Below, in pieces: positions 1-8,765 of a stretch of DNA of 60,112 nt. The DNA lies in contig NZ_SLXW01000012.1 of the NCBI RefSeq assembly GCF_004341085.1, positions 1 through 60,112 on the forward strand, in the 5' to 3' direction. The DNA comes from Sphingomonas sp. PP-CE-1G-424 (GTDB lineage Bacteria > Pseudomonadota > Alphaproteobacteria > Sphingomonadales > Sphingomonadaceae). The stretch's first letter is position 1. Every line of letters starts with the position of its first letter. A program made the translations under genes and the position numbers. A model generated the notes under the pieces. That model had not been told where the DNA came from. It did not search any database and worked only from the letters and a program-made list of their open reading frames with translations.

Positions 1-277
1 GGTCGCGAAGGTATCGAATCTGCTGGCATAGGCCACAAACGACAAAGCCGCCCGCGAGGGACGCCTGATTGTATGTCAAAGTTGGTTGCGGGGACGCGAT
101 TTGACCTTTGTCGCATTCGCAAGCCGCTTCGCGTCAGCGCGGCGATGGCCGCCGTTCGGTGAAAACGACCTGTCGCCTGTCGATGCCGGATACAGGATCG
201 CGTGTCGGTTCCAGCGGAGATCGCCGCGGCAGGGTCTCCCCGGCCGCGGGATCACACCCTTCGTCCGGCTTCCCCGA

Positions 278-652
278 TCAACCCCGAGCGTCGAAGACTG
301 CGACGCTCCCGACGGGTACCGGCGACAATCGCACCGAGCAGGTCAGGCGGTACACGACTGCGGACCGGAAAGGCGATGCCGCTGGACGGTCGATCGCCCG
401 ACGTTCCGCGCGTTCCAGCCTGAGCCGCCGGTGCGTGTTCCAGCGGACTGCCGCCAGAAGTCCGGTCGCGACGGTTAGGAATGGCACGGTGACGGTCAGC
501 GCCTTCGTGAGCGCCGACAGCATGTCTCCGTGCCCCGCCAACTGCCACCCGACCGCTCCAACGAGCACCGCGGTCACGACGCCCCACATCGTGGTCGCGA
601 ACCTGAGCATCCGCGCCTCGTTCCGCAGTTCACCAATATCAGAATCCATCAT
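278..652 (-). CDS. Small two-TM membrane protein, function unknown
   Basis: A 124-residue protein. Residues about 18-38 (start ATTMWGVVTAVLVGAVGW) and 48-68 (start LTKALTVTVPFLTVATGLLA) are hydrophobic enough for two membrane helices. The tail is arginine-rich and probably cytosolic. The start is supported by a purine-rich Shine-Dalgarno sequence (GAGGGAGA) about seven bases before two successive ATG codons at 652 and 649. No family was recognised. It stands alone: the opposite-strand frames here are overlapping readings without ribosome sites. Reading frame and start are fairly secure; function is not inferred. Confidence 0.6.
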   Translation of the reverse strand: MMDSDIGELRNEARMLRFATTMWGVVTAVLVGAVGWQLAGHGDMLSALTKALTVTVPFLTVATGLLAAVRWNTHRRLRLERAERRAIDRPAASPFRSAVVYRLTCSVRLSPVPVGSVAVFDARG

Positions 653-864
653 CTACATTCTCCCTCGACGTGACCAGCGGGCCACGTGTCTTGGAAGTAT
701 TGGAGCAGCCAGAAATGCGTGCCGCAAGCCGAGATTTCGGCCTGTGGCGCGAAAATATGCAATATCTGCGTAGACTTGCTGCGCCGATTATGAAGCATCT
801 GCGCGTGAGCCAGAAATCGCAGACTGAGAGTCAAATGAACTCTTGACCGGATAGGAAAATTACC

Positions 865-1128
865 ATGCGAGATTTACCGGTGCCGCAGACCGCGGCCGAA
901 TGGGACGAACTGGCGTCCAAGATAATCCGTGCCAACCTGCAGATCGCAGGCTTGAACTATGTCCAGCTCGGCGAGGCGCTTGCCGCGATGGGCATACGCC
1001 AGGACAACAAGGGCATCAGCGGCAAGCTGCGGGCTGGCAGGTTCTCCGCCGCGTTCTTCCTGCAGGCACTCGTCGCCATCGGAGTTGTCGAACTCCCGAT
1101 CCCCGTCCCAAAGGGACCGGCGGTCTAG
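865..1128 (+). CDS. DUF6471 domain protein
   Basis: An 87-residue protein that fits the DUF6471 pattern nearly end to end: an N-terminal W-x-x-LASKII-x-x-NL-x-x-AGL-x-Y-x-x-L helix pair, a KGISGKLRAGRFSAAFFLQ segment, and a C-terminal LVAIGVVEL. The fold looks like a compact helix-turn-helix, so a DNA-binding or toxin-antitoxin-like role is possible, but that is inference. TAGGAAAA lies about nine bases upstream of the ATG. It sits next to a broken HTH gene at 1270 on the same strand, and the two may once have formed a regulatory pair. Confidence 0.65.
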   Translation: MRDLPVPQTAAEWDELASKIIRANLQIAGLNYVQLGEALAAMGIRQDNKGISGKLRAGRFSAAFFLQALVAIGVVELPIPVPKGPAV

Positions 1129-1269
1129 GCTACGGCGTCCAAGGTCACGGACACGGACACGGACAGACATCCCCATCGCAGAACAAAATGAGACATGTGC
1201 GATTTGAGTGAGTGACGCGGAGATCCAGGCATCATCCGTAGACCCAGTCCGAGTGACGGAAGATGAGCA

Positions 1270-1581
1270 ATGATCGACTACATGTTGGAATTTCGCTAAC
1301 CCGAAAGAACCGAGACGACGTCAGTTGATCTCGGCCGCCGTGCCGAGGTCCTGCGCGACGCACTTGGTCTGACTCCGGGACAGGCTGCTGGTAGAGCCGG
1401 GATCCAGACAACCGCTTACCTCCGCTTTGAACAGAATGGGGAAGCGACCGTCTCGGATATGCTCGCGATCCATCACGTCCTATCGCGAAGGGAACTCGAC
1501 GATCTCTTCACCGCACCTCGCTTCGATGACGTCGAGGAGTATCATTCCTATCTAGAGCGGAAATACCGGGACCGAGGATAA
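1270..1581 (+). pseudogene. HTH (XRE/HipB-like) regulator interrupted by an in-frame stop
   Basis: One frame runs from an ATG at 1270, preceded by GACGGAAG, to a TAA at 1579-1581. It encodes a typical one-domain HTH protein: DLGRRAEVLRDALGLTPGQA, a second helix around AGRAGIQTTAYLRFEQNGE and a C-terminal DDLFTAPRF. The only interruption is a TAA at 1297-1299, in the linker between the N-terminal MIDYMLEFR and the HTH. That is the position where related HipB-like proteins carry an IEYRTP-type linker. Downstream of the stop no ATG, GTG or TTG precedes the HTH. I therefore read it as a nonsense-inactivated regulator. A non-canonical restart or a sequencing error are the alternatives. Confidence 0.5.
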
Positions 1582-1785
1582 AGCGCGATCCGACGGATCA
1601 ATGTCCGCATCGACTTCGGCAACGGCTCCAAATTTTCGGCCAAGTCATGTTCGGCCCGTTCACGCCGCCGCGGCGGCCACAACGTACTCATGGATAATCG
1701 AGCGCGCTGCGGGTCGTGGCGGAATTCGTCCAATGCGGATCAGAGTGCAGTTGCCGAAGAGGGAACAGGTCGTCACACGGCGCGG

Positions 1786-3105
1786 ATGGCATGGGGAAAA
1801 GACAAGGTGACAGGCACCACGGACAAATCGGCAGACGAGCCACAGGCCGGCGCGCAGGGGACGAAGAGAGGCTCGAAAGCCGGCAGCGCGATCCCGACGC
1901 CATCGCCCGGTTCGCACGTCAATCCATGGATACCCCACGACGACCGGCTCTTCGACCGGGACTCGATCATCGTCATGCTGGTCGGGTGCCTGCTGTTCGT
2001 CATCGGTCTCGGGATAAAGCTGTCAGTTCCGAAGTTTCCCGAACTCGCCTCGATCGTCGATGCCTGCGTGCCGCCAGCACGGGGCCTGTGCGAAAAGACC
2101 GTCCGCGCCTTCGATCGGCAATCGCACTCCGCGTCAGAAGCGAACTGGGCGATCTTTCTCGCCGAGACGCTCCAGGCCCTCGGCCTGACGATGCTCGCCG
2201 CGGTGTTCATCTCCTCCACCGTCGACCGCAGGACCCGGGGGTACTTCTTCGACGAGCTCGCCCGGAAGACCGAAGCGCTCGGCTCGAACGTGCTGCTGGG
2301 GATGTTCGAGACGCGCCATCACCCAAGGCTCTTCAGCCTGGTGAAGGAGCACATCTTCGAAAAGAAGATCATCCGCCGCAACATCGACATAAACTACACT
2401 CTGACGGATCTCGACGTCGATCTGTCCAACACCCGTCTCGCAGCGGAGAAGTACCTCGCCGTCGACGTCATCATCTCGACCGTGTCCGAGAACATCAACG
2501 TCGCGCAGACCGGGACCAAGGGTATCGTGGAGCTACGCATCAGGCTGGGGCTTCCCAACCCAATTCTGCCCGAGCTCAAGCCGTTCGTTAAGGTGAACAG
2601 CTTCCGCATAGGCGACGTCACGCTTTCCGCGGACAGGATCGCGGAGATCAACGAGGATCTCCAGAAGCAGCTCGTCGACGACGGGCTCGTCGATGCGCCG
2701 GTGAACATCGGTTCCGTCCCGATGATGCCTGGCGAGCAGGTGACCGTTTCGGGATCGTACACCATGGTCAAGGAGCTGCAGGACACCGAGGTGTTCCGCT
2801 CGAACGAGATCGCCGAGAACATCCATCTCACTGTCGTCAGCAAGTCGCAGGACGATCTCGTCATTCAGGCGCGATCGCTCGCCCATGGCAAGCTCTACGG
2901 GCAGGTCTCGCCGACCGCGCAACAGTGGAAATTGGACGATCTGAGCCTTCCGCTGCAGGGCATTATGGTGTGGTGGAAAAAATCGCCTAAAGCCCTGTCA
3001 CCGCTGCAATCGGCGCCAGGCGAGCCAAGAAAGTCCGTTACTCCCCAGGAGAATGACGGTACGGGGGATGAACCTCCGCCGGTCCAGGACGTTTCCAATG
3101 CCTGA
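1786..3105 (+). CDS. Membrane-anchored protein with two N-terminal TM helices, unknown
   Basis: About 439 residues from the ATG at 1786. The open frame extends back to 1690, but those 32 residues look like unselected sequence. A charged, low-complexity N-terminal stretch is followed by two hydrophobic segments (around SIIVMLVGCLLFVIGLGIKL and FLAETLQALGLTMLAAVFIS) at roughly residues 64-85 and 120-145. A soluble, mostly alpha/beta domain of about 270 residues follows, then a proline-rich tail. No catalytic motif or known family was recognised. The soluble domain is presumably cytoplasmic and follows the second helix directly. The gene is monocistronic. Start choice is uncertain because no good Shine-Dalgarno sequence is visible. 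Confidence 0.65.
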   Translation: MAWGKDKVTGTTDKSADEPQAGAQGTKRGSKAGSAIPTPSPGSHVNPWIPHDDRLFDRDSIIVMLVGCLLFVIGLGIKLSVPKFPELASIVDACVPPARGLCEKTVRAFDRQSHSASEANWAIFLAETLQALGLTMLAAVFISSTVDRRTRGYFFDELARKTEALGSNVLLGMFETRHHPRLFSLVKEHIFEKKIIRRNIDINYTLTDLDVDLSNTRLAAEKYLAVDVIISTVSENINVAQTGTKGIVELRIRLGLPNPILPELKPFVKVNSFRIGDVTLSADRIAEINEDLQKQLVDDGLVDAPVNIGSVPMMPGEQVTVSGSYTMVKELQDTEVFRSNEIAENIHLTVVSKSQDDLVIQARSLAHGKLYGQVSPTAQQWKLDDLSLPLQGIMVWWKKSPKALSPLQSAPGEPRKSVTPQENDGTGDEPPPVQDVSNA

Positions 3106-3180
3106 GACCGATAGTCATGGTGCATTGGTAAGAACTGCCCTATATATGGGCTACGAGTTGTAACACGAAGGGAGCATCAA

Positions 3181-3237
3181 ATGACTGCATTCAACGGCAC
3201 GATGATCGTCCTCGGCGATGGCGGCACGACCTTCTGA
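3181..3237 (+). CDS. Possible 18-residue peptide ORF with strong ribosome site
   Basis: An ATG at 3181 follows GAAGGGAG with ideal spacing and opens a frame of 18 codons (peptide MTAFNGTMIVLGDGGTTF) ended by TGA at 3235. It lies 75 bases after the membrane-protein gene, in an otherwise gene-free 270-base gap. Short ORFs arise by chance, but a near-perfect Shine-Dalgarno sequence is uncommon around here. It could be a small peptide or the stump of a longer gene. Confidence 0.3.
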   Translation: MTAFNGTMIVLGDGGTTF

Positions 3238-3371
3238 TCGGGTTGGCCGTCGCGCCAACCACGGCGCTAACGGTCTCAAGCCTAGCTAATCCCACCCAGA
3301 TCCTGGTCGGTAAACGTCCAGATCGCTCTGCCAGTAGATCTCTCAGGTACGAGCCAACCCATCGACCCGGT

Positions 3372-3974
3372 TCATAAGAGATGCTCCGGGTCGACCCTCA
3401 CAGCTAGCGTGCCTGGATCGCTTGGGTGTCTGGCGACCCGGCCACCGCCGCCGGCGTTCAACAGCCGCAACCCCTGCCCGGCGGGTGACGCGTCCGTCTC
3501 CTCCTCGAGTTCACGCAGATACTGCAGCAGTCGTGGCCAGTGCCTATTGGCACCCACCCTTGGCCTTCGAGCCTTGCTGTCGGCGAACACGACATCAAGG
3601 ACGGGTCGCAGAACGCTACGCAGATCGTGACGCCCCTTGCCCAACTCGAGACACCGGGCGATCATGGCCTGCCGCACGATCTTTGGCGCGACGTCGTCCA
3701 TATCCGCCCAGCCGAGCAGCACCTCCGCGATGTCGTCCTTCCGGTCGACGTCGAGCACCTGTCGAAGCCGATCGCCACCCGTAGCGTCCGCGGCGAGGCG
3801 CGCCTTCATGAGATCGATGGCCTGCTCGAACGCGCCCATCGCCCGGTTGCCCTCGGTCGGCAGGTCTTCCGCGAAGACCTCCTTCCAGGCCGCGCGAAGT
3901 TTGGCCAAGGCATTCCAATACGCCTGGGCGGCATATCGGCCGCTGCCGTGTTCGTAGAGATCCTGTAGCCTCAT
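3372..3974 (-). CDS. Hypothetical protein, helical
   Basis: About 200 residues from the ATG at 3974. That start is chosen over an upstream one at 4070 because GGGGAG lies seven bases before it. The sequence is rich in predicted helices (RYAAQAYWNALAKLRAAWKE; DIAEVLLGWADMDDVAPKIV; HWPRLLQYLRELEEETDA). It has no signal peptide, membrane helix or recognised catalytic motif. It is the last gene of the minus-strand run that starts near 10.0 kb, separated from its neighbour by 140 bases, so it may have its own promoter. No family assigned. Confidence 0.55.
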   Translation of the reverse strand: MRLQDLYEHGSGRYAAQAYWNALAKLRAAWKEVFAEDLPTEGNRAMGAFEQAIDLMKARLAADATGGDRLRQVLDVDRKDDIAEVLLGWADMDDVAPKIVRQAMIARCLELGKGRHDLRSVLRPVLDVVFADSKARRPRVGANRHWPRLLQYLRELEEETDASPAGQGLRLLNAGGGGRVARHPSDPGTLAVRVDPEHLL

Positions 3975-4113
3975 GGCACTCCCCGGTTCGACGCCTTGTG
4001 TGGTCGGAACACGATGGATAGCGCCAAGTCCAAGGTCAACATTGACCCGGCTCGATGATGACACCCGCATGCGATGCCGATCCTCGTGGCTTGCCGCTCT
4101 GATCCGCCTTTCG

Positions 4114-5103
4114 CTAGTCCGGCAGCAGCAGCTTCTCGGCCCAAGGCGGACACATCGAGTTGATCTGAAGCATTCGCGTGGTCAGCTCGTGCCTGGCGAA
4201 CCCCGCGGCGATGATGGCCTCACGCTCCTTCGATCTGAGATATGAATCGACCGGACGAGCGCCTCTACCGCTGACGTCTCGCAGCGCTTGTTCGCCGGAA
4301 AACTCGCCATTGCGACCCAACTGCTGATGTTCCATGCCCGCCTCCGCGCGCAGCTCGTCGAAGACAACCGGGATCACGGGGGATCTGAAGCTGATCAGCG
4401 TACCTCCCCCGATCGACACTGCAGATTTTATTATGAATGCCGGGTCATCGAAGATCGGGTGACCGACTACCGAATCAAGCCGACTGCCCGTGAACATCGA
4501 GAGATACGTTTCAGGCCAGGCCTGCGGAACCTGGATCGTACATGGCCAGGTTTCACTTGATCGAACGATGCAACCGTCCACGATGAAGGAACCGTGGACG
4601 ACCCCGCGCCTCACCCGCACTGCCCAACCGCCACTTGAATGAACACGCGGTCGCACGAAGGCCCCGCTGGCGTAATGAAGTTTTTCCCAGCCGTCCCGCA
4701 TACTCGACGTGTGGGATTTGCTCACAGCCTTCCATGACGCGGGGCTCTCGGTCGTAGACCAGGGAAAGCCTTCCGAGGATTCCGGAACGTGAGCGATGGG
4801 TAGAATGCCGTACAGCATCGCCGACAGCGAGAGTCCCTCAAATGCGCATGCCTTGGCCAGGAGGAGGGAGACGCCCTTCATCTCATGCCGCAATCGCCGA
4901 AGCTGCAAGATCGCCGTGTCCTCCCGCCTTGCACTGGCGGTGTTAAGACCAGCCACCCACTCGGCTGCCTGCACCGACTGCGCAGGATCCCGCAGCACCT
5001 TCGCGACATATGCCAGCGCGGTCGCGTCGATCTCCCGCCGACGCCAGCAGTAGATAAATTGCATTTGGTCGGTTGGATGTTTTAGGTTCGCTATGCGGGT
5101 CAT
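4114..5103 (-). CDS. Hypothetical protein downstream of the ubiquitin-like operon
   Basis: A 329-residue soluble protein. The N-terminal third is helical (around DATALAYVAKVLRDPAQSVQ and TAILQLRRLRHEMKGVSLLL). The middle is beta-rich with many small and aromatic residues. The C-terminus carries a charged SYLRSKEREAIIAAGFARHE helix. I recognise no domain. It begins 46 bases after the DUF6527 gene on the same strand, so it could be translated from the same message, although no strong Shine-Dalgarno sequence precedes the ATG. A role connected with the ubiquitin-like genes is possible on position alone. Confidence 0.55.
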   Translation of the reverse strand: MTRIANLKHPTDQMQFIYCWRRREIDATALAYVAKVLRDPAQSVQAAEWVAGLNTASARREDTAILQLRRLRHEMKGVSLLLAKACAFEGLSLSAMLYGILPIAHVPESSEGFPWSTTESPASWKAVSKSHTSSMRDGWEKLHYASGAFVRPRVHSSGGWAVRVRRGVVHGSFIVDGCIVRSSETWPCTIQVPQAWPETYLSMFTGSRLDSVVGHPIFDDPAFIIKSAVSIGGGTLISFRSPVIPVVFDELRAEAGMEHQQLGRNGEFSGEQALRDVSGRGARPVDSYLRSKEREAIIAAGFARHELTTRMLQINSMCPPWAEKLLLPD

Positions 5104-5148
5104 CTCATATGATCTCGTTGCATTGTCCGTTCCTTGACAGGCGTGCCA

Positions 5149-5529
5149 TCACGATGGGCCTGGTCCAGGAGGACGAAACCAGGACGTGATGCGGAAAAGG
5201 AGGTCTTCGTAGAACGCTTGCAGAGTCGACCGCGCGGGTGGCTCGGCGGGGCCGAAGCCGGGCATCCAATCCACGGTCCCCCGCGTGATGCGGTAGTGCG
5301 AACGACAGGCGAGGCTCGCGTTGCCGATGCTCGGATCGAGCGTGACGGACGTCCCGTCGCAGGTCACGCTCCAGCCATCGCCGCCGATCGGCGTGACTAT
5401 CTCGGTCCCGCATCCGCAGGCGCACAGGTGCACCGCGACCCCGAACTCGGCCGAGACGTAAAGCGTCGCGCTGCGCAGCCTTTCCGGGATCAGGCCGACG
5501 GAGCGGTGCGACATCACACGCACCCTCAC
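5149..5529 (-). CDS. DUF6527 family protein
   Basis: A 126-residue protein. It contains the signature HLCACGCGTEIVTP, then a segment with VTCDG and VTLDPSIGN, and CRSHYRITRGTV, which together match DUF6527. The clustered cysteines and histidine suggest a zinc site (inference). Members of this family are found beside ThiF/E1-like enzymes and multi-ubiquitin proteins, as here. The ATG overlaps the stop of the ThiF gene by four bases (ATGA), indicating translational coupling. Its biochemical role is not established. A part in processing or recognising the ubiquitin-like modifier would suit the context. Confidence 0.7.
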   Translation of the reverse strand: MRVRVMSHRSVGLIPERLRSATLYVSAEFGVAVHLCACGCGTEIVTPIGGDGWSVTCDGTSVTLDPSIGNASLACRSHYRITRGTVDWMPGFGPAEPPARSTLQAFYEDLLFRITSWFRPPGPGPS

Positions 5530-6725
5530 GTCGTGGTATCCACCGGCCGCTCATCATTCATCAACGTGTTGCCGTCGACCACGTAGGCGCTCCAGTGCTC
5601 ACGTTCGAAATCGGCATAGAAGCCGAGATGGCGTTTCCACCGGACCACCGCGAGCGCCGCGTTCAGACAGTTCAGGTCGGCGACCTGAACGTTGCTCGAG
5701 TACGGGTCGTCGGCGTCGTCGTCGCCCGTCATGGGGATGCGGCCCCGCTCGCGGACATGACCGCGCATCTCGTCGGTGGAGGTCGTGACGCGGACCGTCC
5801 CGACGATGCCCGCGTCGGAGACATGGAGCCCCATGCCGATGTCGATAAAGGGCTTCCCCACCATTTCCAAAAATTCGACTATCGGACGCCGGCTTGCGGC
5901 GCTGTCCACCGCAATGAAGACGAAATCGACGTTCCTGAGGCCCTGGAGATTGCTCGGGCCCAGGCGCGAGCGATGCGGAACGATCCCGGCGTGCATCCTC
6001 CCGTATATGCTCGCGAGATAGTCCACCTTGGCTGGGCGCCGGCCGAGTTCCTCGAGCGTAGGCGCTCCGGGCGCGCGAAACGCGGTGTGCTGCTCGAAAA
6101 CGTCCGGATCCCAAAGGTGGATGCGCGACACCGGGGTCTTCGCGACCAGGTCCAGAATGTACGACCCGCCGCCACCTAGTCCGACGATCGCGATCGAATG
6201 GTTCCGCAGCTTGTCGGTGAAGGCGCCGATCTGCGCCCGCGACGAAGCGGTGTCCTGATAGCGGAACACCGATCTGGCAGCCGGAGACACAGTGCGGACC
6301 GCCCGACGCGCGCCGACCGTCGGATCGATCGCGCGCGCATGTCCCTCGATCTCGGCGATGTAGGTCGTGATCAGGGCGTGGTAATCAGGATAGTTGCCGG
6401 TCACCGGCTGACTCGACATCATGTGGTCGATCGTCATGTCGTCGCCAAAATGCCTAGCCTGCCTCGTATGCAGCATCCGCAGGGGTTGGCCCCGATTGTC
6501 GTGCGGCGTGCCCCCCCCAAAGTAGGCGACGTGACTCTGCGGCCGTATCGTCCGGTCTCCCGCGAGGCTGAGCACCGTCAGCACCGTTCCATGCCGAATT
6601 ACGCCGTCGGAATCGACGAACGGCACCCCCCTGACCACGAGGTGGCCCGTCTCGATAGCAAGGTCGAAACCTTCGTTGGCAAGCCGGGAAAGATCGGCGC
6701 TAGCTCTTATCGGTTGATGAGACAT
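5526..6725 (-). CDS. ThiF/E1-like adenylyltransferase with N-terminal DUF6791-like region
   Basis: 399 residues. The C-terminal two thirds is an E1/ThiF fold. The nucleotide loop GLGGGGSYILD lies at residues 182-192, an acidic strand (LWDPDVFEQHTAFR) follows at about 204-217, and there is a second Rossmann half around VDFVFIAVDSAASR. Such enzymes adenylate the C-terminus of a ubiquitin-like protein. The canonical Asn and Arg after the acidic strand are only partly kept (HTAFR), and no catalytic cysteine can be assigned with certainty; a candidate lies in ADLNCLNAA. The first 150 residues resemble the DUF6791 module often fused to such E1s. The gene overlaps the multi-ubiquitin gene by 26 bases, with GGAG upstream of the ATG, and overlaps the DUF6527 gene downstream. 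Confidence 0.8.
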   Translation of the reverse strand: MSHQPIRASADLSRLANEGFDLAIETGHLVVRGVPFVDSDGVIRHGTVLTVLSLAGDRTIRPQSHVAYFGGGTPHDNRGQPLRMLHTRQARHFGDDMTIDHMMSSQPVTGNYPDYHALITTYIAEIEGHARAIDPTVGARRAVRTVSPAARSVFRYQDTASSRAQIGAFTDKLRNHSIAIVGLGGGGSYILDLVAKTPVSRIHLWDPDVFEQHTAFRAPGAPTLEELGRRPAKVDYLASIYGRMHAGIVPHRSRLGPSNLQGLRNVDFVFIAVDSAASRRPIVEFLEMVGKPFIDIGMGLHVSDAGIVGTVRVTTSTDEMRGHVRERGRIPMTGDDDADDPYSSNVQVADLNCLNAALAVVRWKRHLGFYADFEREHWSAYVVDGNTLMNDERPVDTTT

Positions 6726-7398
6726 TGATCACCGCTCCTGGTTGTAGACGCGCTGCTTGGCGCGGAACGAGGGAGCCGTCGGGCCGGTCTCCGCCAGCGC
6801 GTCGAACGGTCACGGTGAATGTACGCTCCGGCTCCGCCGGCAGCTGAGGGAAGGCGAGCCGGACGAGGTCCTCGAAGGTCGCTTCCGCGGTCGCAAGCTC
6901 GCGAGGCCGACCGTTCAGGATGATCGGAACGCTGCGTTGCGCAGGTGCAACCGGAAGCCGGCGGGTCGAAACTTCCGGCGCGCCGCCGGTAAGGTCGATC
7001 AGGCCGCCGGTTCGCACAGGCCCGGTGCCGCCGTTAACGTAAAGCTCGCGATCGGAGGGTACGGACGCGATGTCGCGGACGTCTGAGGCGAGGATGCCGG
7101 GATCCAACCAATCCCAGTCCACATCGTCGACACGCAACGCCCAGTGCGATTGCCCCCTTCCCGATCGGAACGCCGGTACATCCTCGCCAAGCGGGATGAC
7201 AGTTGCCGGTTCGATCAACGAGGCGCGTCCCCCGTCGACCCGGACCAGGCGGTGCGCGTCGGCCGGCACGAGGCCGGCGATCTCGACCGCCTCACACCCG
7301 GTAATCGACATGCCCGCGACAGGGATCTCCCTACCGTCCACTTTGATAAGGTACTCCTGCACCCCAGCGTCCCTCACGTCGTTGTTTGCGTCGTCCAT
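6700..7398 (-). CDS. Multi-ubiquitin-like domain protein (three Ubl units)
   Basis: 232 residues composed of three beta-grasp-like units at about 15-80, 85-145 and 157-229. The first begins EYLIKVDGREIPV; the last begins VPIILNGRPRELATAEATF and ends AVINVSSTDKS, the typical ending of bacterial multi-ubiquitin proteins. It has no C-terminal Gly-Gly, so any conjugation would need another terminus, trimming or a non-classical route. It is preceded by GAGGAG seven bases before the ATG. It is the substrate-like partner for the E1-like enzyme encoded immediately downstream. No E2 or JAB peptidase gene is recognisable nearby. Confidence 0.75.
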   Translation of the reverse strand: MDDANNDVRDAGVQEYLIKVDGREIPVAGMSITGCEAVEIAGLVPADAHRLVRVDGGRASLIEPATVIPLGEDVPAFRSGRGQSHWALRVDDVDWDWLDPGILASDVRDIASVPSDRELYVNGGTGPVRTGGLIDLTGGAPEVSTRRLPVAPAQRSVPIILNGRPRELATAEATFEDLVRLAFPQLPAEPERTFTVTVRRAGGDRPDGSLVPRQAARLQPGAVINVSSTDKS

Positions 7399-7464
7399 TG
7401 TCCACTCCTCACAGTTAAATGTCGTTCAGGCGCTCGGTATTTGCCCCGAGCCGATGCGGTTCCA

Positions 7465-8391
7465 TCAGCCGGGACCGTAGACATGCTCGAACGCCGTCGC
7501 TGCCAGTCCGTATCGAGCCGCGGCCTTGAGGCCCGGGTGGCGCCATCGCTCCGCCCCGTCGTCGGTCCAGTCGGCGAGACGACCGAGTTCGTCACCCATC
7601 GCGCGATCGGTGGCTACCTCGACCAGCGCTTCGATCCATGCCAGTTCCACCCAATCCGGCTGGTCGGGCAGCGTGAGTGCGACGGTCGTCGTGAAGTCCT
7701 GCAGTTCAGCTGGAAGCTCGGCGTCCGGCGGCAGCTGGATCAGCCATGTCGCCTCGGAGAGGTCCAGCGTGATGCCCAGACCCTCGTCGTCGATCCGGGA
7801 CCGCATCGGATCCGTGGCGGCTGCCAGTCTAGCAAGGGTGTTCGCATCGGCCGTCTCCACGCCAGTCACGTTTATGATGGGATTGGCGCAGTCCGTCATG
7901 CTCATCGCCAACGCCAGGGCAGACGGCAGTGCCGGCGTTGGCCCACGGCCCGGCGAACCCAACCCGCTGACCATCGCACAGCTCGAGACGTCGATCGCGA
8001 TGTGCGCCACCCCCGCCTCCCAAGCGAGCCGACGGGCGACGTGGGTCCTGCCCGCGCCACATGGACCAGTCACCGCCAGCGGAAGCATGTGAAACCAAGG
8101 TCGACCGGCGTCCCGCTGATGCCGGCACGCCAGATCGATCGCCCCGAGCCATTCGGCATTCCACTCGCAGCCGAGCCGCGGCGTTATGCCCGCAGTCACG
8201 CGGTCGCCTCCGCGCAGTTGCCGAGGAGCGTCCAGTCCCCACGGAACGACGTGGGCTGCGTAGCTTTCGGCGATGCACATCGTCAGCGAAGGATTCCAGC
8301 TTTCGATGGTCGCGTCTTCGCGAGCGTCGCTGGCGCCAAAGGCGGTGTCCGCTTCACGAACTTCGTCGATCGCGGGGTTCTCGATGAGCAT
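7465..8391 (-). CDS. AAA-like P-loop protein with Lys-to-Arg Walker A change
   Basis: 308 residues from the ATG at 8391, which shares one base with the TGA of the upstream gene (TGATG). A longer frame upstream is the neighbour read in another frame. The core LAVTGPCGAGRTHVARRLAW looks like the P-loop and following helix of an AAA-type ATPase, but the invariant Walker A lysine is replaced by arginine. A strand PIINVTGVE could be the Walker B strand, again without the usual acidic pair. ATP hydrolysis is therefore doubtful, while a nucleotide-sensing or structural role is possible. It is the last gene of the upstream block, 66 bases before the multi-ubiquitin gene. Confidence 0.6.
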   Translation of the reverse strand: MLIENPAIDEVREADTAFGASDAREDATIESWNPSLTMCIAESYAAHVVPWGLDAPRQLRGGDRVTAGITPRLGCEWNAEWLGAIDLACRHQRDAGRPWFHMLPLAVTGPCGAGRTHVARRLAWEAGVAHIAIDVSSCAMVSGLGSPGRGPTPALPSALALAMSMTDCANPIINVTGVETADANTLARLAAATDPMRSRIDDEGLGITLDLSEATWLIQLPPDAELPAELQDFTTTVALTLPDQPDWVELAWIEALVEVATDRAMGDELGRLADWTDDGAERWRHPGLKAAARYGLAATAFEHVYGPG

Positions 8392-8765
8392 CACCACGCG
8401 GGCCTCCACTTCGTCGCCAACACCGTTAGGGCGCCTTCGAGGACATCGGTCTCGATGCCGGGCAGAAGCTCGATCATGCGGGAGCGGCAGCGCTCCTCGG
8501 ACCAGACCCGATCGGCGCTGACCCCAAGCTGCGCGGTCAGCTCGTTCCAACGGTGGAACCCGCATCCCGCTGCGATGGCCTCCAGGCCGACGTGCTGCTG
8601 CACGTCGTCGCCGAGAGCGCGGCACGCCTTGACGAGGATCATGGCTCCGCGCTTCGCGTACTTTGCGGATATCCCGCCAGGGTTCACCCCCAGGACGAAA
8701 AGCGCCGACGCACTCACGTCCTGATGGGAATGGTGGTCCATAACGACGCCGACGATGTCGCTCAT
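8391..8765 (-). CDS. Small helical protein, GFHRWNEL motif
   Basis: 124 residues. The middle part (VGLEAIAAGCGFHRWNELTA) resembles the short helical module at the N-terminus of some glyoxalase-superfamily and plasmid proteins, where it reads A-R-x-x-GF-x-x-W-N-x-L. No catalytic residues are evident. The N-terminus (MSDIVGVVMDHHSHQDVSAS) is histidine-rich. The ATG overlaps the stop of the upstream gene as ATGA, and its own stop overlaps the next ATG, so it is translationally coupled on both sides. The function is unknown; it is presumably a component of the same operon-encoded complex. Confidence 0.6.
   Translation of the reverse strand: MSDIVGVVMDHHSHQDVSASALFVLGVNPGGISAKYAKRGAMILVKACRALGDDVQQHVGLEAIAAGCGFHRWNELTAQLGVSADRVWSEERCRSRMIELLPGIETDVLEGALTVLATKWRPAW

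Noticed and set aside
1143..1168. Tandem ACGGAC hexamers
   Set aside because: Only about three to four copies, not associated with a gene or hairpin; treated as chance.
7144..8724. 526-residue plus-strand open frame
   Set aside because: Antisense to the multi-ubiquitin, P-loop and small helical genes, which have ribosome sites and coupled overlaps. No protein features were seen.
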